Assembly (NCBI RefSeq): GCF_029433855.1 | Contig: NZ_JAROAU010000003.1 | Span: 1,537,572-1,601,571, forward strand | Length of the DNA: 64,000 nt | DNA from: Candidatus Kosakonia sp. 282A-S69 | Lineage (GTDB): Bacteria; Pseudomonadota; Gammaproteobacteria; Enterobacterales; Enterobacteriaceae | Reading direction: 5' to 3' | In this document: positions 41,774 through 50,800 of the stretch, one piece after another | How positions within the stretch are numbered: position 1 is the stretch's first letter | Layout: every line of letters begins with the position of its first letter | The notes under the pieces: model-generated | What the model was told of the DNA's origin: nothing | Seen by the model: only the letters and a program-made list of their open reading frames with translations | Databases searched by the model: none | Translations under genes and position numbers: made by a program

Positions 41774-42200
41774 TTGTCGCACCACGTTAAAAACGAAAGA
41801 GGCGTTGTGCTGGCTTATAAATAAGCAGCAGCGCCTGTTTACCCTCGCCAATGAATAATTTCACGTGTGGATTGAATATATTATTATCGGCATAAAAAGA
41901 GAAAACTTTAGTCATTTAAATAAACTTCATTACCGCTAAATAAAATATTTAGCGCGCCCGAAATTTCTGCGTAATTATCTTTCATTTATATGATATATCC
42001 ATTTTTACGCGATCTGTTTTTTCATATTTTATGGCGATTTGTGCTGTCGTAATAGCTGCAACAGAGCAAGTTTACATTACTTAAGTAAAATCTTAGGGGC
42101 TTTAAGGCAAACCTGGCATTGCGCTAAATTAGCCGTGTCAAAGACGATAGTGAGTGTTATAACGAGGCTACCGTTCTCCGGTGTTCTGGCGAGTCTCATT
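41774..42200 (+). promoter_or_regulatory. AT-rich intergenic region with possible sigma-28 promoter
   Basis: 427 bases, clearly richer in A+T than the surroundings, no gene seen. An imperfect long hairpin lies at 41800-41835. A perfect 8-bp inverted repeat with AAA loop lies at 41935-41953. TAAA (42125-42128) followed after 14 bases by GACGATAG (42143-42150) resembles a flagellar sigma-28 promoter (consensus TAAA-N15-GCCGATAA) one base short in spacing. That would fit the chemoreceptor gene beginning at 42201. Confidence 0.4.
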
Positions 42201-43385
42201 ATGTTAAGAAATCTCAGTGTTCGTACCTTTATATTTTTTTACCTTCTGGTCTCTTTTGTTATCGTTGATGCGATAGTGATCGTGCTCTCAAAAAATATAC
42301 CGCTATTTGTTGCGGTAACCAGTGTGTCTGTTATTTCTCTGGCGTTGATATGGATATATTTAACACAGTATCTGGTGACGCCAATTAATACGGTGAAAAG
42401 AAGTATTGAAGCGGTGACGGCAGGTAATCTGTCGATTGTTATTCCGGAGTTTGGTAATAATTGCGCCGGCCGGTTAATTCCTGGTATCAATAGTTTATCC
42501 GCCAGTATTGCCGTGCTGGTCAAAGAGATACGCCTCTCTTCAGATAATGCGCTCGGGCTTTCCGCCCAACTCGCCTCGCGCAGTGCCGATCTGTCGTTAA
42601 AAACGGAAGAGCAATCCGCCGCGCTGGTGCAGACCGCTTCAAGCATGGAGGAGATGGCGTCCAGCACCAAAAACAACGCCGATAATACGCGGCTTGCCAG
42701 TACCCGCGCCAATGACGCTTCTTCATGCGCTGAACGCGGAGGGCAGTTGATGGGCCAAGTGGCGAAGAATATGCAATCGATAACCGACTGCGCCGAGCAG
42801 ATGCGCGAAATTATCTCCATCATTGATGGCATTGCCTTCCAGACTAATATTCTGGCGCTGAACGCCGCGGTGGAAGCTGCGCGCGCTGGCGATCACGGCA
42901 AAGGTTTCTCGGTGGTGGCCGGTGAAGTGCGCAGCCTTGCGCACCGCAGTGCCGAGGCGGCGAAAAACATCAAATCACTGATTGCCGTAACGACCGATAA
43001 CGTCACTCAGGGCGCGACGGTGGTAAATGAAGCCGGGCAGAATATGCAGGAGATTGTCTCCGGTGCCAGCATTGTCAGTAAGCTGATGGATGAGATTGCC
43101 GTCTCCACGCTGCAGCAAGAAAAGGGCATTGCGCAAATCACGCTTGCGCTGGCGGAGCTGGAGCAGGTTACGCAAAGCAACGTTTCGGTCGTCGATGAAC
43201 TGGCCGGCTCGTCGGATCTGCTGAAACATCGTGTTGAGGAGTTACAGCAGCGCACCAGTAAATTCAGTCTGGTTAATGATAAGCCAGCGCCTGCGTCCCA
43301 ACGCGTTGCGCAGCCGGAGAAACAGCGTGTATCGCTTTCGGCGGCGGTCGGTGGCGGCCAGGAGAACTACTGGCACTCGTTTTGA
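42201..43385 (+). CDS. Methyl-accepting chemotaxis protein without periplasmic domain
   Basis: 394 residues from ATG 42201 (ribosome-binding site weak; the open frame extends upstream without a supported start). Two membrane helices at about 9-29 and 34-56 are joined by about five residues, so there is no periplasmic ligand domain. A HAMP region (about 57-110) and a complete MCP signalling domain follow, with the conserved hairpin tip IAFQTNILALNAAVEAARAG (211-230). The protein ends in YWHSF, a W-x-x-F tail like the CheR/CheB-binding NWETF pentapeptide. It should signal through CheA/CheW, with stimulus sensing by the membrane or HAMP segment or by a partner. No counterpart stands here in E. 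coli. Confidence 0.88.
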   Translation: MLRNLSVRTFIFFYLLVSFVIVDAIVIVLSKNIPLFVAVTSVSVISLALIWIYLTQYLVTPINTVKRSIEAVTAGNLSIVIPEFGNNCAGRLIPGINSLSASIAVLVKEIRLSSDNALGLSAQLASRSADLSLKTEEQSAALVQTASSMEEMASSTKNNADNTRLASTRANDASSCAERGGQLMGQVAKNMQSITDCAEQMREIISIIDGIAFQTNILALNAAVEAARAGDHGKGFSVVAGEVRSLAHRSAEAAKNIKSLIAVTTDNVTQGATVVNEAGQNMQEIVSGASIVSKLMDEIAVSTLQQEKGIAQITLALAELEQVTQSNVSVVDELAGSSDLLKHRVEELQQRTSKFSLVNDKPAPASQRVAQPEKQRVSLSAAVGGGQENYWHSF

Positions 43386-43401
43386 TGGCACTCTGGTGGA
43401 T

Positions 43402-43428
43402 AAAAAGCTCGCAACGCGGGCTTTTTTT
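43402..43428 (+). terminator. Terminator after the chemoreceptor gene
   Basis: GCTCGC (43407-43412) / GCGGGC (43416-43421) stem, AAC loop, then T7. Confidence 0.85.
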
Positions 43429-43529
43429 ATGGCAATCAGTCGTAATTTGTTAGCAAATTCAGCGCCATGATTGCTTAACCATGGCGCATGGCTAGACTGT
43501 CATCACTAACTGATGATTGTGGAGGCGCA

Positions 43530-44513
43530 GTGGAAGCTATTACAGGAGCCGACCTGCAGGTGCCGGACGCCGTTTACGCGTGGCAACTTGACGGCAAAGG
43601 CGGCGTCAAACCGCTGGCAGCGGATGATGCGATCACCGCCCAGACACCCTGCTGGGTGCACCTGAATTACACCAACCAGGAGAGCGCGCAGTGGCTGGAA
43701 ACGACGCCCGTCTTACCGAACAGCGTGCGTAACGCGCTGGCGGGGGAGAGTTTACGGCCGAGAGTGAGCCGCATGGGCGAGGGGACGCTGATTACGCTGC
43801 GCTGCATCAATGGCAGCACCGATGAACGGCCCGATCAGCTGGTCGCCGTCCGCGTTTACATGGACGAGCGGATGATTGTGTCGACGCGACAGCGAAAGGT
43901 GCTGGCGCTGGATGATGTCGTCAGCGAGCTGGAGGAGGGGAGCGGGCCAACGGACTGCGGCGGCTGGCTGGTGGATGTCTGCGATTCACTCACCGACCAC
44001 GCCAGCGAGTTTATCGAATCACTTCATGACCGTATTATCGATCTCGAGGATGACCTGCTTGATCAGCAGGTTCCGCCGCGTGGCATTCTGGCACTGCTGC
44101 GCAAGCAGCTGATTGTGATGCGTCGCTATATGGCACCGCAGCGCGATGTCTTCGCGCGGCTGGCCAGCGAACGATTGCCGTGGATGAGTGACGATCAGCG
44201 CCGCCGCATGCAGGATATCGCCGATCGACTCGGGCGCGGGCTGGATGAGATTGATGCCTGCATTGCGCGTACGGCAGTAATGACTGACGAGATCACTCAG
44301 GTGATGCAGGAATCACTGGCCCGACGCTCCTACACCATGTCGCTGATGGCGATGGTTTTTCTACCCAGCACCTTTTTAACCGGCCTGTTTGGCGTCAACC
44401 TCGGCGGCATTCCCGGCGGCGGCTGGCACTTGGGTTTCGCTATCTTCTGCGCCGCGTTAGCACTGCTGATCGGCGGTGTAACCTGGTGGCTGCATCGCAG
44501 TAAATGGCTGTAA
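43530..44513 (+). CDS. zntB: ZntB, zinc transporter
   Basis: CorA-family (2-TM-GxN) inner-membrane zinc transporter. GTG 43530 with GGAGG at 43521-43525 gives 327 residues, equal to E. coli ZntB; the frame is open further upstream. A large N-terminal cytoplasmic funnel (about 1-265) precedes two C-terminal membrane helices (about 270-290 and 302-320), with the signature GVN in [11 protein letters not shown] between them. Confidence 0.96.
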   Translation: MEAITGADLQVPDAVYAWQLDGKGGVKPLAADDAITAQTPCWVHLNYTNQESAQWLETTPVLPNSVRNALAGESLRPRVSRMGEGTLITLRCINGSTDERPDQLVAVRVYMDERMIVSTRQRKVLALDDVVSELEEGSGPTDCGGWLVDVCDSLTDHASEFIESLHDRIIDLEDDLLDQQVPPRGILALLRKQLIVMRRYMAPQRDVFARLASERLPWMSDDQRRRMQDIADRLGRGLDEIDACIARTAVMTDEITQVMQESLARRSYTMSLMAMVFLPSTFLTGLFGVNLGGIPGGGWHLGFAIFCAALALLIGGVTWWLHRSKWL

Positions 44514-44559
44514 AATTTAACCTTTTTAACATTAATTGAACATTAAAACGCCACTTAAG

Positions 44560-44573
44560 TTGAGCGAGGTCAA
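44560..44573 (+). promoter_or_regulatory. FNR box of fnrS
   Basis: TTGAGCGAGGTCAA, one base per half-site off the TTGAT-N4-ATCAA consensus, centred about 42 bases before the fnrS start: the position of an FNR-activated (class II) promoter. A CAATAT at 44596-44601 is the likely -10. Confidence 0.85.
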
Positions 44574-44608
44574 TAAACGCCGCAGCCATTCAGGGCAATA
44601 TTCACGTC

Positions 44609-44729
44609 GCAGGTGAATGCAACGTCAAGCGATGGGCGTTGCGCTCCATATTGTCTTACTTCCTTTTTTGAATTACTGCATAGCACAATTGATTCGTACG
44701 ACGCCGACTTAAACAGTCGGCTTTTTTTT
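44609..44729 (+). ncRNA. fnrS: FnrS, anaerobically induced small RNA
   Basis: Hfq-dependent RNA induced by FNR (and ArcA) when oxygen is lost; in E. coli it represses mRNAs such as sodB, cydD, metE and maeA. The 5' part beginning GCAGGTGAATGCAACGTCAA and the middle TTGCGCTCCATATTG are the same as I recall for E. coli FnrS. The 3' end is a GCCGACT (44703-44709) / AGTCGGC (44715-44721) terminator with T8; its loop (TAAAC) differs from E. coli. Position between zntB and dbpA also matches. Confidence 0.95.
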
Positions 44730-44788
44730 GCCTCTGCGCCATGAGCTTCTACCTTTAAAGTAACGACAATGCTGAAGTGGAGAACACC

Positions 44789-44938
44789 ATGGCTATTCTG
44801 ACGTTACGCAACGCCCTCTATTCACTGCCGCCCGATCCTGTGCCGAACGACCCGGTGCCAATCCCTGATCCGATCCCAAAACCGCAGCCCTTGCCGGACC
44901 CGCCGCCGGATGAAGAGCCGATTAAAATGTCGCGTTAA
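44789..44938 (+). CDS. Small proline-rich protein
   Basis: 49 residues: a short hydrophobic head MAILTLRNALYSLP followed by a Pro/Asp-rich run (PDPVPNDPVPIPDPIPKPQP, then LPDPPPDEEP) and a basic end KMSR. About a third of residues are proline, with a PxP periodicity that would give an extended polyproline rod. GGAG lies seven bases before the ATG. I do not recognise a named family. It stands between fnrS and dbpA; function unknown. Confidence 0.65.
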   Translation: MAILTLRNALYSLPPDPVPNDPVPIPDPIPKPQPLPDPPPDEEPIKMSR

Positions 44939-45000
44939 AGGGGCAGATCTGAGAGGATACGCGCCTGCTGAACCGAAGCCTTTTATCGCGAGACTCTATT

Positions 45001-46374
45001 TTGACCGCTTTCTCTACACTGAACATGCTGCCCGCCGCCCAGATCGATAATCTTAACGATCTGGGCTACCTCACCATGACGCCCGTGCAGGCTGCTGCGC
45101 TTCCTCTGATTCTTGCTGGTAAAGATGTCCGCGTGCAGGCAAAAACCGGTAGCGGTAAAACAGCGGCATTTGGCCTTGGCGTACTGCAGCACATCGACAG
45201 CAGCCGTTTTCAGACCCAGTCGCTGATTTTATGCCCGACGCGCGAACTGGCAGATCAGGTTGCCAGCGAGCTGCGTCGTCTGGCGCGCTCAATGCCCAAC
45301 ACCAAAATTTTGACGCTCTGCGGCGGTCAGCCGTTTGGCGCACAGCGCGATTCATTACAGCATGCGCCGCACATCATCGTCGCCACGCCGGGCCGTCTGC
45401 TGGATCATCTGCAAAAACAGACGGTCTCGCTGGAGAATCTGCAAACGCTGGTAATGGATGAAGCCGATCGCATGCTGGATATGGGCTTTAGCGACGCCAT
45501 TGATGAGGTGATCCGCTTCGCCCCGGCGCAGCGCCAGACATTGCTCTTTTCTGCCACCTGGCCGGAGGCCATCGCGGCCATCAGCGGGCGCGTACAGCGC
45601 AACCCGGAAACGGTGGAGATCGATACCGTTGACGATCTGTCGGCTATTGAGCAGCAGTTTTTTGAAGTCTCCCGTCACGGCAAAATTCCGCTGTTACAGA
45701 AACTGCTGAGCGTTCACCGTCCGGCCTCCTGCGTGGTCTTCTGCAATACCAAAAAAGATTGCCAGGAAGTGTGCGATGCGCTGAATGCCGCAGGCCAGGA
45801 GGCGCTGGCGCTGCATGGCGATCTGGAGCAGCGCGACCGCGACCAGACGTTGGTGCGTTTTGCTAACGGCAGTGCCCGTGTGCTGGTGGCGACCGATGTC
45901 GCCGCGCGCGGCCTGGATATCAAATCTCTTGAACTGGTCGTCAATTACGAGCTGGCATGGGACCCGGAAGTGCACGTTCACCGTATAGGGCGCACCGCGC
46001 GTGCCGGGAATCAGGGGCTGGCGATTAGCCTCTGCGCGCCGGAAGAGGCGCAGCGGGCGAATATTCTCTCTGAAATGCTGCAGCTGAAGCTGAACTGGCT
46101 TTCTGCGCCAGCCAGTGTTGCCATCGCACCGCTGGCGGCAGAGATGGCCACACTCTGCATTGACGGCGGTAAGAAAGCCAAGATGCGTCCGGGCGATGTG
46201 CTGGGGGCGTTAACCGGTGAGATGGGGCTGGACGGAGCCGATATTGGCAAGATCACCGTCCATCCGGCGCATGTCTATGTTGCAGTGCGACAGAGCGTGG
46301 CGCGCCAGGCGTGGAAGCAGCTGCAAAACGGCAAAATCAAAGGCAAAGCGTGCCGGGTGCGCTTGCTGAAATAG
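45001..46374 (+). CDS. dbpA: DbpA, DEAD-box helicase for 50S assembly
   Basis: ATP-dependent RNA helicase activated by 23S rRNA hairpin 92, needed for late large-subunit assembly. 457 residues starting at TTG 45001 (residues TAFSTLN align with E. coli DbpA; no ATG is available nearby and the ribosome-binding site is weak). Q motif, Walker A AKTGSGKT (about 47-54), DEAD in VMDEADRM, SAT, and HRIGRTAR are present, then the C-terminal RNA-recognition domain (about 380-457). Confidence 0.96.
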   Translation: MTAFSTLNMLPAAQIDNLNDLGYLTMTPVQAAALPLILAGKDVRVQAKTGSGKTAAFGLGVLQHIDSSRFQTQSLILCPTRELADQVASELRRLARSMPNTKILTLCGGQPFGAQRDSLQHAPHIIVATPGRLLDHLQKQTVSLENLQTLVMDEADRMLDMGFSDAIDEVIRFAPAQRQTLLFSATWPEAIAAISGRVQRNPETVEIDTVDDLSAIEQQFFEVSRHGKIPLLQKLLSVHRPASCVVFCNTKKDCQEVCDALNAAGQEALALHGDLEQRDRDQTLVRFANGSARVLVATDVAARGLDIKSLELVVNYELAWDPEVHVHRIGRTARAGNQGLAISLCAPEEAQRANILSEMLQLKLNWLSAPASVAIAPLAAEMATLCIDGGKKAKMRPGDVLGALTGEMGLDGADIGKITVHPAHVYVAVRQSVARQAWKQLQNGKIKGKACRVRLLK

Positions 46375-46387
46375 CGCCAGCGCCATT

Positions 46388-46427
46388 AAAAAAGCCTCTC
46401 AGAGAGAACCTGAGAGGCTTTTTTTTA
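46388..46427. terminator. Bidirectional terminator, dbpA / ttcA
   Basis: GCCTCTCAG (46394-46402) / CTGAGAGGC (46410-46418), seven-base loop, with A6 before and T8-9 after; it overlaps the ttcA stop. Confidence 0.9.
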
Positions 46428-47360
46428 CTTCACTTCAACCACATTCAGCCGCAGTTCATCGAGCTGGGCATCATCCTCTTCCGGCTGCCAGCCAACCGGC
46501 TGCATCGGGATCTCTTCGCGATCAAACGCCAGATCGCCGCCGTTGACCACCTCCGAACCGTGCTTAATGCCTTTGAAATCGAACAGGTTGACATCGCTCA
46601 GGTGCGACGGCACCACATTCTGCATCGCGCTGAACATGGTTTCGATACGCCCCGGATAGCGCTTATCCCAGTCGCGCAACATATCGGCAATCACCTGGCG
46701 CTGCAGGTTCGGCTGCGAACCGCAGAGATTGCACGGAATGATCGGGAAGCCTTTGGACTCAGAGAAGCGCTCAATATCTTTCTCGCGGCAGTAGGCCAGC
46801 GGACGGATAACAATGTGCTTGCCATCATCGCTCATCAGCTTTGGCGGCATGCCTTTCATCTTGCCGCCGTAGAACATATTGAGGAACAATGTTTGCAGAA
46901 TATCGTCGCGGTGGTGGCCGAGCGCAATTTTTGTTGCACCCAGCTCGGTGGCGGTGCGGTACAGAATGCCGCGGCGCAGGCGTGAGCAGAGCGAACAGGT
47001 GGTTTTGCCTTCCGGGATCTTCTCTTTCACGATGCCGTAGGTGTTCTCTTCGACGATTTTGTACTCCACACCCTGCGCTTCCAGGTACTCAGGCAGGATG
47101 TGCTCCGGGAAGCCGGGCTGCTTCTGATCGAGATTGACCGCAATCAGCGAGAAGTTGACTGGCGCACTCTGCTGCAGGTTGCGCAAGATCTCCAGCATCG
47201 TGTAGCTGTCTTTGCCGCCGGAGAGACAAACCATAATCCGGTCGCCTTCTTCAATCATATTGAAGTCGGCAATCGCCTCACCCACGTTGCGACGCAGACG
47301 CTTCTGCAACTTATTGAGGTTGTACTGTTCTTTTTTGCTAATTTCTTGATTTTGCGACAT
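46425..47360 (-). CDS. ttcA: TtcA, tRNA 2-thiocytidine(32) synthetase
   Basis: Iron-sulfur-dependent ATPase that thiolates C32 of certain tRNAs. 311 residues, as in E. coli. PP-loop SGGKDS near 48-53, the CSLC cluster cysteines near 122-125 and the third ligand in [10 protein letters not shown] are present. Convergent with dbpA. Confidence 0.97.
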   Translation of the reverse strand: MSQNQEISKKEQYNLNKLQKRLRRNVGEAIADFNMIEEGDRIMVCLSGGKDSYTMLEILRNLQQSAPVNFSLIAVNLDQKQPGFPEHILPEYLEAQGVEYKIVEENTYGIVKEKIPEGKTTCSLCSRLRRGILYRTATELGATKIALGHHRDDILQTLFLNMFYGGKMKGMPPKLMSDDGKHIVIRPLAYCREKDIERFSESKGFPIIPCNLCGSQPNLQRQVIADMLRDWDKRYPGRIETMFSAMQNVVPSHLSDVNLFDFKGIKHGSEVVNGGDLAFDREEIPMQPVGWQPEEDDAQLDELRLNVVEVK

Positions 47361-47498
47361 GAAAAAGGCTCAATTCGGTTTTTTTGCGCCAGCGGTACGC
47401 AGACCACGGGCAGAGATACGCGATTAGGGCGGGATTGTACCAATGATTTACGCCTATGGCAGGTATTTATCACACCAGCTGCGCAAGGTGATGACGGC

Positions 47499-47711
47499 TC
47501 AGGCAATGCGCTTTTCCTTATATTTGCCTTTCACCACGCCATCATAAAAGCGTCCTTTCGACACCACGGTCAGAAAAACGGTAAAAATGCGCTCAGGCAC
47601 CTCATGATATTGATAGGCGCGCTTGTCGTGAAAGCGGATCTCCAGCGTGCGGCTTTGCGAGTCATACCCCACAGAGGCAATGCGTGATGATGTAACAGGG
47701 TGATGAAGCAT
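47499..47711 (-). CDS. KTSC-domain small protein
   Basis: 70 residues forming one KTSC domain (named for similarity to a lysyl-tRNA synthetase C-terminal region): SSRIASVGYDSQSRTLEIRF, then YQYHEVPERIF and a final SKGRFYDGVVKGKY. No function is established for the stand-alone domain. It lies between ttcA and nifJ, a place where E. coli K-12 has no such gene as far as I recall. A bidirectional-type terminator separates it from nifJ. Confidence 0.82.
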   Translation of the reverse strand: MLHHPVTSSRIASVGYDSQSRTLEIRFHDKRAYQYHEVPERIFTVFLTVVSKGRFYDGVVKGKYKEKRIA

Positions 47712-47787
47712 GAGGTTATCCTGACCGCCGGGTTGAGTGGTGATTATTAGCCAGCTTGCCGTGTGTTGTCATGCAAAACAGTGACAT

Positions 47788-47820
47788 AAAAAAGCCGCCG
47801 GTTGTCGCCCGGCGGCTTTT
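47788..47820 (-). terminator. nifJ terminator
   Basis: GCCGCCGG (47794-47801) / CCGGCGGC (47809-47816), seven-base loop; T6 on the minus strand after the nifJ stop, T4 on the plus strand. Confidence 0.9.
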
Positions 47821-47835
47821 ATTTACTCCGGCGCG

Positions 47836-50800
47836 TTATTCGGCCGGGCTTTTCTCCGCTTTTCCGGCCAGTTGCGCGAGGAAGTCGTAACGTTTTTGCA
47901 GATCCGCCGCCGCCTCTTTCCACAACTGCTCAGCCACCTCCGGCTGCTGCGCATTCAGGCGTTTAAAGCGCTGCTCATTAAGCAGCGTCTCTGCCAGCGC
48001 ATCAGAGGGTGGGCGGGAGTCGAGCGCCAGCGGAATTTTGCCCTCCGCTTCGCGACGTGGATCGAAGCGATAGAGTGGCCAGAAGCCGGTCGCGGTAAGC
48101 TGGCGCATCTGGTCGTGGCTCAACGCCAGATCGTAGCCATGCTCTTCACACGGGCTGTAGGCAATGATCAGCGACGGGCCAGGATAGGCCTCCGCTTCCT
48201 GAATCGCTTTCACCGTCTGGTTAAGCTGCGCGCCGAGGGAGATCTGCGCAACATAGACATGACCGTACATCATCATGCTGACGCCCAGATCTTTGCGCGC
48301 TTTTCGCTTACCATGCTCGCCGAACTTGGTGACCGCGCCAAGCGGGGTTGCTTTTGAAGCCTGGCCGCCCGTGTTGGAGTAACACTGGGTATCCAGCACC
48401 AGGATATTGACGTTCTCGGTCAGGCTCATCACATGATCCAGGCCGCCAAAGCCGATATCGTAGGCCCAGCCATCGCCGCCAATCAGCCAGATCGATTTCT
48501 CAACCAGCGCATCGGCATCAATCAGCAGCTGCTGTGCGCCTTCGACATTCGCCAGCGCACGGCGCAGGGCAGCCACCTGATCGCGGCGTATCTCTGGCGT
48601 GGCATCGGCTCGCAGAGCCGCAAGCAGGTCGGCGGGCAGCGCGTCAGCAAACTGCTCCACCAGACGCATAACACGCTGGCGATGCTGGTCGACGCTCAGG
48701 CGGAAGCCAAGCCCGAACTCGGCGTTATCTTCAAACAGCGAGTTGGCCCACGCCGGCCCGCGCCCGTTCGCATCGGTGGTGTAGGGGGTTGAGGGGAGGT
48801 TGCCGCCATAAATCGAGGAGCAGCCGGTGGCGTTAGCAATCATCATGCGGTCGCCATAGAGCTGGGTCAGCAGCTTAATGTAGGGCGTTTCGCCGCAGCC
48901 GGAGCAGGCACCAGAGTACTCAAACAGCGGCGAAATAAGCTGCGAGGTACGAATATCAATGCGCTCCAGCTGGCTGCGGTCAATCTCCGGCAGGTTGAGG
49001 AAGAAGTCATAATTCGCTTTCTCCTCTTCAACATGTTCAAGGCGCGACATCATATTGATCGCCTTAATTTCCGGATTCTGACGATCTTTCGCCGGGCAGA
49101 CTTCAACGCAGAGGTTACAACCGGTGCAATCTTCCGGCGCCACCTGCAGAACATATTTCTGGCCGCGCATATCGCGCGCTTTTACATCCAGCGAATGCAG
49201 GCTTGCCGGCGCCTCCTCCATCGCCTGCGGCGGCACCACTTTAGCGCGGATCGCTGAGTGCGGGCAGGCGGCAACGCAGTGGTTGCACTGGGTACACAGC
49301 TCCTCTTTCCAGATCGGGATCGCCTCGGCAATGTTGCGCTTCTCCCAGCGCGTCGTGCCCACCGGCCAGGTGCCGTCCGGCGGCAGCGCAGAGACGGGCA
49401 GGGCGTCGCCAAGCCCTGCCAGCATCGCTGCCGTCACCGTTTTAACGAAGTCCGGCGCGCTGTCTGATACCACCGGCGGGCGATGTGCGCTTTGGCTGTC
49501 CACCTCCTGCAGCGGCACTTCGGCCAGCGATTCACGCGCCAGCGCCAGCGCCTGCCAGTTGCGCTCAACCAGCTCCTGGCCTTTGCTGCTGTAGCTTTTG
49601 GCAATCGCCCCCTGCAACGCCGTGATCGCGCTGTCGCCCGGCAGAATGGCGGTGAGGTGGAAAAAGGCCATCTGCATCACGGTGTTGATGCGTGCGCCCA
49701 GCCCGCATTCGCGGGCAATTTTTGCCGCGTTGACGACATAAAAGCGGGCGTTTTTCTGCCTGAGCACCGCCTGCACTTCCTGCGGCAGGCGCGCCCACAC
49801 CTCATCACAACTATAAGGCGTGTTGAGCAGGAAAATCCCGCCCGGTTTCAGGCGCTCAGCCATCTGGTATTTGTCGATAAACTGCAGCTGGTGACAGCCG
49901 ACAAAATCCGCCTGCGACACAAGGTAGGCCGAGTTGATCGGCTTTTCGCTGACGCGCAGGTGGGAAACCGTCAGGCCACCCGCTTTTTTAGAGTCATAGA
50001 CAAAGTAACCCTGGGCGTACCACGGCGTCGCGTTACCAATGATCTTGATGTTGTTCTTGGTTGCCGAGACGCTGCCATCGCTGCCGAGCCCGTAAAAGAG
50101 CGCTTCCAGTTTGGCGTGCGTCGGCAGGGTATTTTCCGGCAGCGCTAAAGAGAGGTGGGTAACGTCATCATAAATGCCAACGGTGAAACGCGGCTTCGGT
50201 TTCTCAGCGCGCAACTCATTGAAGATGGCTAAGACACACTCCGGTCCGAACTCTTTCGACGACAGCCCATAGCGGCCGCCAATCACACGAGGCAAGGTTT
50301 CGCGTTCACCGCGATTAAATGCTTCAGCCAGAGCGGTCATCACATCGAGATAGAGCGGCTCCGCCTGCGCGCCCGGCTCTTTGGTGCGATCCAGCACCGC
50401 GACGTTACGTACGCTTTGCGGCAGCACCGCCAGCAGATGCATGGCGCTGAAAGGGCGGTAGAGCCGCACTTTCAGCACGCCTACTTTTTCGCCGCGCGTC
50501 AGCAACTCATCAATCACCTCTTCGCAGGTGCCAATCGCCGAACCCATCAGCACGATCACGCGTTCCGCCTGTGGGTGGCCATAGTACTCAAAGGGTTTGT
50601 AGTGGCGGCCGGTGGCGGCGGCAAAATCCTCCATCGCCTGCTCAACGTGATCGTAAACGGCGTTATACCAAGGATTTGTCGCTTCGCGGGACTGAAAATA
50701 GGTGTCAGGGTTCGCGGAAGTACCGCGTATCACCGGGTGTTCCGGGTTAAGGGCGCGCGCGCGATGCCGGGCAATCTCCTCCTCAGGCATCAGGGTGCGC

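Noticed and set aside
42039-42200. N-terminal extension of the chemoreceptor by 54 residues
   Set aside because: No supported start codon; the extension is Cys/Arg-rich without a signal or domain and covers the likely promoter. ATG 42201 begins directly before the first membrane helix.
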